In this document: piece after piece, positions 38,055 through 49,175 of the stretch | How positions within the stretch are numbered: position 1 is the stretch's first letter | How the letters are laid out: each line of letters starts with the position of its first letter | Source: Tetracentron sinense | Taxonomy: Eukaryota > Streptophyta > Magnoliopsida > Trochodendrales > Trochodendraceae | Length of the DNA stretch: 64,000 bases | Direction of reading: 5' to 3' | Assembly: GCA_015143295.1 (NCBI GenBank) | Contig: CM026561.1 | Coordinates: 39,064,875-39,128,874 of the forward strand | The notes under the pieces: generated by a model | Databases searched by the model: none | Seen by the model: the letters and a program-made list of their open reading frames with translations, nothing else | What the model was told of the DNA's origin: nothing | Position numbers and translations under genes: made by a program

Positions 38055-38945
38055 ATGGAAGATCTTGAACTACTCGAGGATGAGAATATCTTGAAAGACT
38101 TTAGATTGGATGTGGATGAAAATACAATGAATGGTCAAAATGAAGTGCATGGTCAAGATGAAGGAAATTTGGATTTTCCAATGATGAATTTTGATACTAT
38201 TGAAGGAGAAAAAAATTTAGATCCATACATTGGAATGAAATTTAATTCAATTGAGGAAGTCAATTCATTTTATAGAGAGTGTGCTAAGTCTGTGGGATTC
38301 GGCACCTCAAAAGCAAGTGCTCGTCGATCAAGGGTTAATAAAGAATTTATTGATGCATAATTTGTGTGCTATAAGTATGAAAGCAAGTAACAAGTTTAGT
38401 TGAAGTCATTAATCCACGACCAGATCACAGAACAAATTGTAAGGCATGCATGCATGTAAAAAGAGGGCAGGATGGAAAATGATTTATATATAACTTTGTA
38501 AAGGAACATAACCATGAGCTTTTTCCATCTCAATCACATTTTTTTCGAAGCCACAAGAAGATCAATCCAACAAGCAAAAGTAATATAAATATTTTGCATG
38601 GAGTTGGGGTACAAACAAGTAAGATATATGCTGCAATGTCGAAAAAATGCAATGGATATCAAAATGTCAGTTGTTTAAAGAAAGTCATTAGAAATCAAAT
38701 TGATAAAGAAAGACGATTTGCTATAGCAGCGGGGATGCACGATCTATGCTTGAACAGTTTATTCATTTACAGAAACAAAATCTCAGATTCTTCTATTCAA
38801 TAGAATTGAATAATGATCAAAGTGTGAGAAATGTGTTTTGGGTTGATGCCAAAGGTAAGGATGATTATATCAGTTTTGGGGATGTAGTTCTTTTGATACT
38901 ACATATCTTACAAATAAATATAAAATGTCATTTGCTCCATTTATG
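38055..38945 (+). pseudogene. FAR1/FHY3-type transposase pseudogene
   Basis: From ATG at 38055 an acidic leader precedes PYIGMKFNSIEEVNSFYREC, the start of the FAR1 DNA-binding domain. The domain continues past a stop (TAA at 38358) as FVCYKYESK, NPRPDHRTNCKAC and KEHNHELFPS, giving the zinc-binding Cys/His pattern. A TGA sits at 38480-38482, where the family has Trp (GKW). Further right, ELNNDQSVRNVFWVDAKG marks the beginning of the MULE transposase domain, then frame is lost. FAR1 and FHY3 are domesticated relatives of such transposases; this copy is transposon-borne, not a host gene. Confidence 0.8.
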
Positions 38946-39373
38946 AGATATGACTTTTAACTTTTGTTAGTTATTTATGAATTATGATCTTTGGCTTTTA
39001 CTACTGATCGGGTACAAAATACTCACTCATTTGTGAGTCAAATCCCTCCACTATATAAGCCCTACCAAGAGACTACGACTATTTAAATGACTAATCTAAT
39101 GGTGCGAGTTTTAGGTTACAACTATTTAAATGACTAATCTAAATTTTAACAGTTTAAAATAGTGGACAAAATCTATTAAGACAATTTATATTTATTAAAT
39201 TTCTGGTAGTGGTGTATGTTAGTTTTACTAGTAATAACAATGTATTTTAGCATGATTGAAGAAAAGATGTTGTACAGTAGACAAAAACTTATATTTGTTT
39301 TCTTGATATTTAGGGGTATTTGTAATTTAACACAGTAGAAAAGAAGATGAACCAGTACTTTAGTATAATAGAA

Positions 39374-39750
39374 GGAGTCAAATCCTCTACAATGAAAACC
39401 AGATTTGGCAAATCCGGTTATCACCCTTTGAGGTGGCCACGTGTCCCCCTTGACACCCCTTAACTGTGGTTCAGATTCACCCACCCATCCTTGGTTTTTA
39501 GAAAAAAAATATTAATTCTATTTTTTACAAAATTAAAAAAATGTTTTAAAGATTTTTTAGGGTTTTTTTAATATTAAAATATTTAAAAATAGAATTAATA
39601 TTTTTTCTATGAACCAAGGATGGGTGGGTGAACCCTAAGGGTGGATGAATCTGAATCATAGTTAAGGGGTGTCAAGGAGGACACGTGGCCACCTCAAAGG
39701 GTGATAACCAGACTTGCCAAATCCGATTATCACCGTAGAGGTTTGACTCC
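39374..39750. mobile_element. Foldback element nested in the FAR1-type MULE
   Basis: Long arms: GGAGTCAAATCCTCTACA, GGCAAATCCGGTTATCACCC, GAGGTGGCCACGTGTCC, then the shared core, with inverse copies at 39600-39750. Flanks ATAATAGAA and TTACTAGAA agree at 7 of 9 positions. A longer direct repeat around AGTACTTTAGTA lies just outside on both sides. Confidence 0.65.
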
Positions 39751-40198
39751 TTACTAGAAATGATGAATTAGTACTTTAGTAGAGTAGAAAGGAGAGGCCA
39801 CAGGGATTAAAGAGGTGAGAGAAAATTTATGTTCAAGGGATAAAAAAAAGGTTGGATTGAGTAGTACAATGAACAAAAGAAGTAGAGGAATGTTAGCCAT
39901 AGTCTCACGGTTTGAAATTTTTCCATAAAATCGTACAAGTATAAAAGTGAAGGGAACAGTAGTACAATAGAAGTAAAAAGTGAAAATAAGGAGATAAAGA
40001 GTTTTCTTCGGTTTGACGTAAGCCTCATTAAGGGGGTACTTGTAATTTGGATATTAAAAATGGTTGCTGAAAAAATAAAGTAGAAAAAGGCTTTGTTAAC
40101 CGGTTGCAAAAGCAACCGGTCCGTACACTAACACGTGGCGTGGATATCTTGTGTCTATAGAAAAATTTCAAACCGTGAGACTGTGGCTAGCATTCCTC

Positions 40199-40944
40199 TT
40201 CGTCAGAAACGTCTCTTTGATTCATTGGAAAATGAGGAGCCCTCCTCTTTGAATGTAGTTAATTACATGTGTGGAGAGATCAATTAGAGAGGGTAAGTAA
40301 TTTGTTAACAAAACTAACTGATGGCATAAGTGAGGAGGAAAAGGAGAGAAAAGCCTTGGGAAAGTGCCACAACGGAAAAAAAATGGTTAGTGAATTAATT
40401 TGTGGGAGGATTTAAAAATGGTAAAAATAATTAGTGAGCTCATTATGTGGATCTTTAATTAGGAAGAAAAAAACGGTTAATGAATTAATTAGCAGGAAAA
40501 TGCCAATATTTTTTTGATCAACTAATGAAAGTCTTCCATATCAACAGACATATGGCATCAACTTGAAGAGAGATTGAAGAGAATTAAGATATGTCATGTG
40601 GAACCAACCGGCATATAGAATTAGTATAGATAGATAGATAGATGCATTAACGTTCACCAAGGTTTGAAATACCAAAAATTTCAGCGAATATGGAACCCTA
40701 ACCAAAAATGAAATTTCAATAATTCTCTTTTTATTAATATTTTTAATGATAAAAAAATCATCTTAAAATTTTACAAAATTTAGAGCCGAAATAAATTATT
40801 TTTTAATTAATTGTCATGTCCTTCTCTCTTTCATTTAATTAACAATCCCCTAATAAATATTAAATCACTCTTATATTTAATTGAATGATATTCCATAACT
40901 AAGAATGTTATTGTTCACCCAAACTAATGAACTAAGGCAAAGTT
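40199..40944. other. Spacer, no gene recognised
   Basis: AT-rich, purine-rich sequence with a short (TAGA)n tract at 40626-40642. No feature I can support. Confidence 0.4.
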
Positions 40945-41480
40945 CATTAAGTTGTCAATGGGCCAGACCAGGCTGCCCTTAGTTAGGCCCAATTTTAAAT
41001 GGGCCTCATAAATAGGCCCGAGCCCTAGCCCTAGCCCTCCTCTTCCCTAGCCCTTCAAGGACCTGGATTGACTAGACCCTAACCCTGCTCTCAAGGGTTA
41101 GGGCAAGGCAGGGACATAGGGTGGGAAAGAAAAGAGGATTTTTTTTTTCTCATTCAAAATGACATTTTTCCTACACTGAATGTCAATCCAACAGATTATT
41201 TAGTTGAAATTATATGAAATGAATTTAATCAGTGACGGTGTTATTTTCCGTTGCTATATGTCATGTATTCACGGTGTTAGGGTTTTAAGGGGTTAGGATT
41301 AGAATTTAAGAGGCTTGAGTTATGGTAGGAATGTCAAAGGGCAGAACCAGGACAGGGTAGGGGTCAACCCTAACCCTCCCCTTACTTATAAGGACAAAAC
41401 CTAACCTTGCCCTAGCCCTTCAAGAGCCTGAAGTAACTAGGCCCTAGCCCTACCCTCAAGAGAAGGGCAAGGTACCATTA
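40945..41480. repeat. hAT-type repeats, two diverged copies
   Basis: GTTGTCAATGGGCCAGACCA (40952) and GGAATGTCAAAGGGCAGAAC (41328) each open a stretch of CCCTAGCCCT / TCAAGGGTTAGGGC words followed by a T tract. The pattern matches 18220-18650. No transposase. Confidence 0.4.
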
Positions 41481-41962
41481 TAAAGTTTTTTTTTTCATGC
41501 TAATTATAATCATTATAAGGGTATATGTGTATTTCTTAAAAAAATTAATTAAATAGAGATTGTATTTTATATAGTTTGCTCATTTAATGATAGCAGTTTC
41601 ACCCAAAAACCAACTGTTTTAGGTATGAGAGATAGATTTAAAATATTCCAAGATCTAACGGTTACAAGTCTCAAGTAAACATGACTGTTAGGAATCCTTC
41701 TCACAATATATGTATATAAACTATTAATTAATATAATAAAGGGTGGAGGATTGAGCTCCAAAGACTTTTTACTAAGCCCAACCCTCAAGTAAAGTAAGAG
41801 GACTTTGAAATGTCATACAAGCACAATCCTTAGATTTGTTTTTCCCCAAGGCCCTATGGCATTAAGAAAAAATAATCTCCACTTTAAGGGCCTCCAAGGT
41901 CCAGTTGGACACCTCTGGTGTGAATATGATAAAAAGTTTTCAAGACAAATAAACGTTTGCTC
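41481..41962. other. Spacer, no gene recognised
   Basis: AT-rich sequence. The last part (AACGTTTGCTCC once the hAT element is removed) joins to 42594 and matches the segment at 18640-18690 near the broken defensin-like copy. Confidence 0.4.
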
Positions 41963-42593
41963 TAGGGTTGTAAACGAGAGTTGATTAGCTGAGCTGGTTG
42001 CTGCTCAATCTAGGCTACTGGTGACATATATATGTTGGCTCAAGCTTGGCTCGAGACATATATATGTTGGCTCAAGCTCATCACAAGCTCAATTCGAGCC
42101 CTCGAATGCTAGCTTGAGTTCAGCTCGTTTATAGAATCAAGCTCAAGCCAACTCTCAAGCTTCACTATTATTTTAGGATAATTTTATCCTAATTTTAACC
42201 AAAAGAATTCAAATCAAAATCCTAAGAGTTAAACATGTTCATCTGATTCTCCCTTCCTAAAAAACTTATGAGCATAGTTATTCTCATGAGTCTAATTGAA
42301 GGAACATGACATAGAGAATCTATAATTTTTAAAAAGATGAAGTTAATTTTTAAGTTTTACCTCAACAAAAAATTAAATTTAAGTTTCTTAATTTTTACCT
42401 GTGAAAATTAATATTATTAAGGTAATAAAGTAGTACAGTAAAATTAATGGAACTGCTTGGCTCGTTGCTTGTGTTCAGCTTGATGAACAAACGAGCTCAA
42501 TCATTTAACTCGGCACAGCTCAACGAGCTCAAAAACTCAACTCATGGCTCATTTTGAAATGAATCGAGCTGGCTCAGCTCATTGACAAACCTA
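41963..42593. mobile_element. hAT-type element with perfect 8-bp duplication
   Basis: Starts TAGGGTTGTAAACGAGAG and ends TTGACAAACCTA. GTTTGCTC flanks both sides exactly (41955-41962 and 42594-42601). Subterminal CTCAAGCTTGGCTCG-type words match the element at 34897. Confidence 0.85.
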
Positions 42594-42846
42594 GTTTGCT
42601 CCCTACCATCAAATGACTTATTTAATGTTATTGGACTAGAAGTTAGGTTATTAATAGAAAGTGATCTCTTACTTGCCATGTCATCAAAGGATATTTCTCC
42701 TACGCGGACTCAATCTTAGCTCTTTGCTGTGACCCATTAGAGAAAATGAGAGTGAGAGAGAGAGAAATACAATGTCTTAGCTCTTTATTATTGGCCCATT
42801 ACACACTATATGGGAGATGAGTTGAGCCCATTACATACTATATAAT

Positions 42847-42878
42847 AGAGAGAGAGAGAGAGAGGGAGAGAGAGAGAG
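42847..42878. repeat. (GA)n microsatellite after the defensin-like stop codon
   Basis: Nearly pure GA dinucleotides with one GGGA interruption, transcribed as (CT)n in the 3' UTR of the gene. Confidence 0.85.
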
Positions 42879-42879
42879 T

Positions 42880-43765
42880 TCAACAATGGTACTCGCAGGA
42901 ACAATCCTTGAGGGCGGTACCAGGGACTTCGTTGCAAAAACCCTTGCCACCATATTGGTATGCGCACTTTGGTGCGCAGTTGTCATCGCATGGTGACCAC
43001 GCAGTGTAACATGCTTTCGCATCCACCAGCTGCACCCTACTCCCAACTGCATTTATCACAAATTATAACAAATATGTAAAGGAAGCTTTAGGTTCTTAAT
43101 CCATTTCTAGAAAGTACAAAAAATCAAATTAAAATCAAATAAGTATTTTTATCATTTCTATAAATATATGTCAAGAATGACACTTTTATATATAATTTTT
43201 AAATGTAATTAAAGAGGCAATTACTTTATAGGAAAAAAATATTTATAAAAACGTATTTAAATATGAGGCGGAGCTTCAAGATGCTTGGGCGGAGCTCCTC
43301 TTTTTAATGTGCAGATAGTGTCTATCTGATAATTATAGAGAGAGGGAGTGGAAGTTTTGCAAAGAATTTTCTCTCCATAATTACAAGACAGTCACTGATT
43401 TTACACAAGCTCCACCCAAATGTCTTGAAACAAAGCGCCCCTTCATTTAAACTCTATGAAATATTTTACGTGCAAACAAACATGCCGGGACCAAAATAAT
43501 TAGCAGGGAAATTGTTGGTAGTGTTTGTTTGCAGGGACAACTCTCTCCTGTTTAGAAAGAGAGTTTTCTTAATGGTTTGACTGCTGAGAACAAGGGAAGT
43601 AAGATTCACTTTTCCCCAAATCAGTGACCTTGTCCTGCACCAAACAATGCCTGCCACGAATATTAAAAAAAAAAACAAGGGAACATAAAGTAAGAATAGA
43701 AAATGACCAGAGGCAAAAACAAAGAGGGCAATGAGGAAGAAAAAGGCTGGGGAGAGCTTGGCCAT
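42880..43765 (-). CDS. Secreted defensin-like cysteine-rich peptide (DEFL)
   Basis: Two exons on the minus strand: 43765-43708 and 43046-42880, with a 661-bp GT..AG intron that splits a Val codon. The product is 74 residues. Residues 1 to about 29 form a signal peptide (MAKLSPAFFFLIALFVFAS and following). The mature part has eight cysteines spaced C-x6-C-x3-C-x3-C-x9-C-x10-C-x1-C-x3-C. The CxxxC plus CxC pairs are the signature of the Cys-stabilised alpha-beta fold of plant defensins and defensin-like peptides. The two-exon layout, with the intron ending the signal part, is also typical. An AATAAA signal lies about 90 bp after the stop (near 42789-42784). Likely exported to the cell wall; antimicrobial or signalling role is not decided. 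Frame is intact. A broken copy is at 20405-20576. An alternative upstream ATG is at 43789. Confidence 0.8.
43265..43445. mobile_element. Diverged MITE with GGCGGAGCT arms inside the DEFL intron
   Basis: GAGGCGGAGCTTCAAGATGC on the left and its degenerate inverse near ATGTCTTGAAACAAAGCGCC on the right bracket an AT-rich centre. It is related to the MITE at 34471. Confidence 0.4.
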
Positions 43766-44109
43766 CTTCACAACTAAAATAGCTATCAAATGATTTGTAG
43801 AGTTTTAATTATATCTAAGGATCTGGCTAAGCTTAGGTGATGTGTTGGGATTTATAGTGAAATGTGAGAGGGTTAATGGGTTTGTAAGGTACATGGCCCT
43901 TCATGACTTTAGATTTTTCAGGATTTTGTGGCCTTGAAACTGGTACATTTACTCCCAACTAATTTCAAAATCTACCTCTCATAGGTTCGCATTTATGTGG
44001 AAACCTTACCTACTCGCTCTCTCTCTCAATTAGTTTTAAAATCTACCTCTAATAGATTAGTAGAAATCTAGAAAATTTCCAAATGATGTAAGAGCAGGTA
44101 CTAGCCTAC
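43766..44109 (-). other. Upstream region of the DEFL gene
   Basis: Presumed promoter. AT-rich with CTCTCT runs; on the minus strand a candidate TATA-like CTATAAATCCC lies near 43850, about 85 bp before the start codon. Confidence 0.4.
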
Positions 44110-44154
44110 TAAGGCTGTCATTGGGCCGGGCTGGGCTAGGTTACACCCCAACCA

Positions 44155-44201
<47 letters not shown>

Positions 44202-44250
44202 ATTAGGGAGTACGACAGACTAAAATACCAGCCTACCATTGACATCCCTA
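44110..44250. mobile_element. Short hAT-type MITE with (TA)n centre
   Basis: The ends TAAGGCTGTCATTGGGCCGG and (reverse complement) TAGGGATGTCAATGGTAGGC are imperfect inverted repeats. The centre is mostly a TA run (44159-44203). No clear 8-bp duplication. Confidence 0.5.
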
Positions 44251-44730
44251 ATTGGTACATAGGTACCCTTAATTCGGGCAGGTCAGCCGGGCCACGCTTG
44301 GTCAGGGCCCGAAACAGACTGATTATTAATCGGGCCCAGAATCAGGCCTGAATCCGATTAAAGTCGGACCTCATGCTTGAGTGGGGCAGTGACACATAAG
44401 CTTTTAGTGTTAGGGTTTGATTGTAGGGTTTCTTGTATGTCTTCTTATCTTCTTCTTCTTCTTCTATATAATGAGAATTCCCCCCTTAATCGTAAATGAA
44501 TTTTTTTCATAATTCTCAAACTACTATTATCATAATCATTATATAAGGCAAACACTTGATTTAATGTTTTGCTTAGTTTCTATAGTACCCCTTACTCATC
44601 TAACTATCCATATACTTGAAGTCCGATTACGACACTGAAAATGTAGATGGATTTTTCTATAATTCCCAAACTAACCTTATCATAATTCATTATACAAGAC
44701 AAACACTTGATTAAATTTTTGCATAATTGT
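44251..44730. other. Repeat mosaic left of the Athila-type element
   Basis: GAATCAGGCCTGAATCCGAT through TAGGGTTTGATTGTAGGG (44339-44430) matches 27750-27840. The CTATATAATGAGAATTCC stretch after it resembles a Helitron 5' region such as 32874 onward. No gene. Confidence 0.4.
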
Positions 44731-46442
44731 TGATAAGTGCTTAATTTTGCTTAATTATCCTCATTTAAATAAGCATTATCATACTTCTTTGGTTTATATC
44801 TTCATTTTTACACGTAAAGTGGTGTATTCTCTCATCACCATTGCGTTGTCCTCTTTCTCTTAATTTTCATGATACATTTGCATGTATTTATACATGTCTT
44901 GGAAGGCCGCATGCAAAATATTTTTAAGAGAGACTTATTACGTGTATTTATTTTTTGTAGGAATCCTAACCCCAGACTACTCTCGAGATTCAAGAAGTCC
45001 AAAGTTTCAAATAGCTCATGTTCAACTCAAAGATCTAAAAGAGTCAAAGCCCAAGAGCAAAGCCCAAGCTAAAAGTCCAAGAAGCCAAGTCTCAAGTGAA
45101 AGAGTCAACGCCCAAGAGCAAAGCCCAAGACCAAGTATAGAAAGATTCTACAACATGACTGGAGAATCTTAGGAAGATATGGATTAATATGATTTTGGCA
45201 TAAAAAGGGTAGAACTCTCTTGAATTAAAAAGAAGAAGTGTGCTATATTGATGTTTCTATTTCAGAAAAAATAAGAAAGCCTATTTTGGTCACAAGAACT
45301 CTTTATTTTGGGTGAATTTTGGAATTCAAGCAAGAAGCTTAATGGAGGTCAACTAAATCTACAAGAAAAGCAAGAAATTTCGTGGATGGCTAGAGGAGTG
45401 CTATTATTTAGCAACCAATCCCAAACAAAGAATGAGGATTTCCCGGATTCCCGCCTAATCTGGACAATACTTACTAATTTGGACATAACTTTTGACTCAA
45501 AATTCGGATTAAGGCAATGTTTGATGTTTTGGAAAGAAGACTTAAAGGAGAACAAAATTGTATTTCATGAAGATCTTCTAATTCGAACGTTTAACGGGTC
45601 AAAACATGTCATCAAGATGAGAGAAGTGCAATTTTGGTTGGAATTTTGGAATTAGAAGTTTCTCTTTTGTTTTTCTTTCCCTTCTCTTCTTCCCTTTAGT
45701 ATATATAAACCTAAAGTGAGAGACTTTTGAGGCTCTCTGATCTTTTCTCATTCTCTTTTCTCTCTTCTTCTTTTAGTTTTTTTTGGAGTTATTTTATTGT
45801 AGTGTTTGGAAAACCATTAAGGAGGATGACAACTCCAAACATGGTTGGCTAAACACCCTTCTAAGGTTAGGGATTTGAAACCTTTTTCCAATTTATGTGG
45901 ACGATGTGGATGATTTGATTATTTATTTTAATTGAATAATTTTCTTAGTTTGGTTAATTGTTCATCTCTATATGTTCTTTGATTTCGTATGATCTAATGA
46001 TATATGGAATGCTTGGATCCCCTGTGAGTTGGATACAAAGTGATTTTTATATTTCTCTAATTATTCAATTGAATTTAATAGTCAGTGGTTCTATCGTATA
46101 ATTTTCCATCTAGATTAAATCTTTATTTAATTCTAGATGTGTTTTCATCCAAATCTAAGCATAAGGAGGGATAGGTGGATTTTTCTGAAACCTTAGATCT
46201 CTTTTTCATTGCTTTACAGTTATCAGTAATTTTTGCTCCATTCTCATTGAGTGGAAAACTGATTTTAAATCTCTCTTTTCTCTAGATTTCGTTTCCTTAA
46301 TTCTTGTTGCACAATAGTCAATCCATGTGGATTCGACCATGTGCTCACCAGATACATCAACTGTGTCACTTGTGCACTTGCAAGTATATTATTTTTACTC
46401 TTGATTTTATGTCCATTAATTTGGATTAAATTAATTGTAACA
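44731..46442 (+). repeat. 5' LTR of the Athila-type element
   Basis: Starts TGATAAGTGCTTAATTTTGC and ends TTAATTGTAACA (1712 bp). A TATA-like AGTATATATAAACC lies near 45700. By eye it differs from the 3' LTR at about 31 positions. Confidence 0.93.
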
Positions 46443-46448
46443 AGTTTT

Positions 46449-46466
46449 TGGCGCCGTTGCCGGGGA
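46449..46466 (+). other. Primer binding site, tRNA-Asp type
   Basis: TGGCGCCGTTGCCGGGGA lies 6 bp after the 5' LTR. Its first 17 bases are the exact complement of the 3' end of plant tRNA-Asp (ending CCCCGGCAACGGCGCCA), as used by Athila elements. Confidence 0.9.
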
Positions 46467-46499
46467 TTGCAACGTGTGACGAGAACACGGGTTACGAAA

Positions 46500-46870
46500 T
46501 TCTCTCATTCCCCATTCCCTCTAATTCTAACTCCTAACTTTTACTTTCTGCACCTGACATCTAACTTTTACTTTCTTGCTCCTAACTTCTAACTGCTAAC
46601 TTTTACTTTCTTGCTTCTAACTTCTAACTTCTAACTGCTAACTGCTAACTTTTACTTTCTTGCTTCTAACTTCTAACTTCTATTTTTTTTTTTGCTTTTT
46701 AACTTGATTGGAAAAAAAAAAAAAAATCTGAATTTTTATTTTTATTTTTAGTGGAAGGTTGGAATTCCGTGCACCCTCCCACGGTAGGAAGTCAATTAAC
46801 TTGCTTGAAGGGAATATATAACATAGGTGGAAGGTTGGAATTCCGTGCACCCTCCCACGGTAGGTAATTA
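46500..46870 (+). repeat. Leader repeats of the Athila-type element
   Basis: 46520-46680 is a run of CTAACTTCTAACTGCTAACT-type words with TTTTACTTTCTTGCT spacers. A 38-bp direct repeat beginning GTGGAAGGTTGGAATTCCGT occurs at 46751-46788 and 46827-46864; each copy contains the self-complementary GGAATTCC. Confidence 0.8.
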
Positions 46871-47121
46871 AGCGGATTGATATTGCTCGTGTAAAACAGG
46901 TACATCTATTGCTTGCCTACTTGAAAACAGACATTGCTTTGCCTAAGTTCAGGAATTTCTTCACTTCTGGTAAACTCATTCCTTCACTCTCGTTATTCTC
47001 CTACTTATCTTACATCTACTGTCAACTTACAACCTAGTGGGGAAGCTCGGCGTATACTCTGTATACGTGCCTCGTCTGTCGCCCCTTTAGCTAACTTGTT
47101 CGTATAGAAGACTTATAGGAG

Positions 47122-49152
47122 GTGCATGCATTCTTGTTTGAATCCCTGACTTTCCCTTTGAGTTCTCTCATTTGTATGATCACGTGGAATCGAGATCACA
47201 CAAGCCGCTTGAGGAGAACAGACTTTGAGATTGAAGACTTGTCTAATAACTTGTTTGAAGATTCTGATCATTCTTATTCATCAGACACTATGACTGACAA
47301 TGAAAGTGATCAGGGGGATAATGGAGTTCATAATAATCCACCAATGCTGACCTTGCGTGAATATTTGCAACCAACAAGGACGAGTTTTCCGTCTTGTATG
47401 GTTTTTCCTACTAATGCAAATACTTTTGACTTAAAACCGGGAGTGATTCAATTACTTCCTAAGTTCCATGGCTTAGACTCAGAAAGTCCTTACCTACACT
47501 TGAAAGATTTTGATGAGGTTTGTGCAACCTTGCGCAATCAAAATGTTAGTGATGATGTTGTTAGGTTAAAATTTTTCCCTTTCTCTTTAAAAGAGAAGGC
47601 CAAAAATTGGCTAAATTCTCTAAAGCCAAGATCCATTGGCACATGGCAAGAATTGACCAGGGAGTTTCTAAAAAAATTCTTCCCTACCCATAAGACTAAT
47701 ACTCTTAGGAGGAACATCATGAATTTCTCCCAAAAGGAGAATGAAACTTTTTTCCAATGTTGGGAACGTTTCAAAGAATTATTGTTGACTTGCCCCCATC
47801 ATGGCTACGAGACATGACGCACAGTTAGTTTCTTCTATGAAGGTTTAACCTCTCAAATGCGCCAGTTTGTAGAGATGATGTGCAATGGTGAGTTTCTAAA
47901 TAAAGATCCCGAAGAGGCTTGGGATTATTTTGACCAATTAGCTGAAAATGCCCAATCTTGGGATAACACTGATAGATCTGATAGGTCAGATAAGACCAAG
48001 CCTAATGTCATGACTAAGGGAGGTATGTACCTCCTGAAAGAATAGAATAATGATGTGAATGCCAAAATAGCCAGTTTGACCAGAAAAGTAGAAGCCATGG
48101 AACTTATGAAAGTAAACTCAATTAAGGCCACTAAAAAAGTGGAAGATGTTTGTGGCATATGCGAGACTAATGTACACCGAACTCAGGATTGTCCAACAAT
48201 CCCAGCTTTTCAAGAGGTGTTACATGATCAAGCAAATGTCATGAACACTTATAAAAGGTATTTTTCTTCTCCCTACTCGGAAACTTACAATCCTGGGTGG
48301 AGGAACCATCCCAACTTTAGTTGGAAAAATGGTCCTACTGCAAACAACCCTCCTCAGGGGCCTTCCACTCATACTCCTTATGTGCCTCCACATAAGAAGA
48401 CCCTTGAGGAGACGTTGCAACAATTCATGCAAGGTCAAACAAACATTAATAATCAGACAATGCAAGCTATCAATGATCTGAAGAATTCTGTCAAAGAGTT
48501 GACCTCTTCGTTGAGCATTCAAGAAAATGGCAAATTTCCTGCTCAGCCTCAACCAAATCCTAGAGGTCAATTTGAGGTAAGTAATTCAAATTCTTCAGAT
48601 TCCCAAGAGGAACATATCAAGTCCATCACCACTCTACGAAATGGAAAAATAATTGATAAAGATATTCCAAAGAAGGTTCACAAACCTGAAGAATCTTTAA
48701 AATCAAAGAATGATGATGAACTTGTTAAGTCCAAATCTGATATGGCTTTGCAATGTCCGATACCTGCTCCTTTTCCCCAAAGGTTACAACCTCCTCAAAA
48801 GTTAGTCCATAATGCTGATATATTAGAAATCTTCAAACAGGTAAAGATCAACATCCCCTTGTTAGATGTTATCAAACAAATTCCATCATATGCCAAGTTC
48901 TTAAAAGATTTATGTACAGTCAAGCGTAGGCTTAATGTACAAAAGAAAGCTTTCTTGACAGAACAAGTGAGTGCAATCATTCAACATAATACCCCACCCA
49001 AATACAAAGATCCAGGATGTCCAACAATTTCTTGTATTATTGGGAACTTCAGGATAGAGCAAGCTTTGCTTGACCTTGGGGCTAGTGTTAACCTCTTACC
49101 CTACTCGGTGTATGAGCAGTTGGGTCTTGGTAAGCTAAAGTCCACTAGGTAA
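47122..49152 (+). pseudogene. gag: gag and protease region of the Athila-type element, broken
   Basis: One reading frame from ATG 47122, stopped by TGA at 47815-47817 (where the family has Trp) and TAG at 48043-48045. The first part has the retrotransposon gag domain (LKEKAKNWLNSL, FLKKFFPTHKT, NETFFQCWERFKELL). A CCHC zinc knuckle, CGICETNVHRTQDC, follows near 48150-48190. A Pro/Gln-rich linker leads to the aspartic protease with DLGASVNLLP near 49070-49100. A frameshift at about 49150 separates it from the rest of the protease and the polymerase. Confidence 0.88.
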
Positions 49153-49175
49153 CACTCCAACTTGCTGACCGTTCA

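Larger units (their letters stand above)
37121..40198. mobile_element. FAR1-type Mutator-like element, complete but inactive
   Basis: The terminal inverted repeats start GAGGAATGCTAGCCAGAGTC on the left and GAGGAATGCTAGCCACAGTC on the right (reverse complement). The inverted homology extends for about 300-400 bp (37121-37520 against 39800-40198). A 10-bp flank TTCTTCAGAA (37111-37120) is matched by TTCGTCAGAA (40199-40208), one mismatch. The left end is partly duplicated (second copy starts at 37239), and an extra end-like stretch begins at 39885. The single gene is a FAR1-type pseudogene. A foldback element (39374-39750) is nested near the right end. Confidence 0.75.

Noticed and set aside
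38055-38360. A host FAR1/FHY3 light-signalling gene
   Set aside because: It is full of stops and lies inside a MULE with its own terminal repeats and target duplication.
43466-43789. A 107-residue membrane protein at 43789-43466 (minus)
   Set aside because: The start encodes the defensin-like signal peptide and the rest is read-through into its intron.
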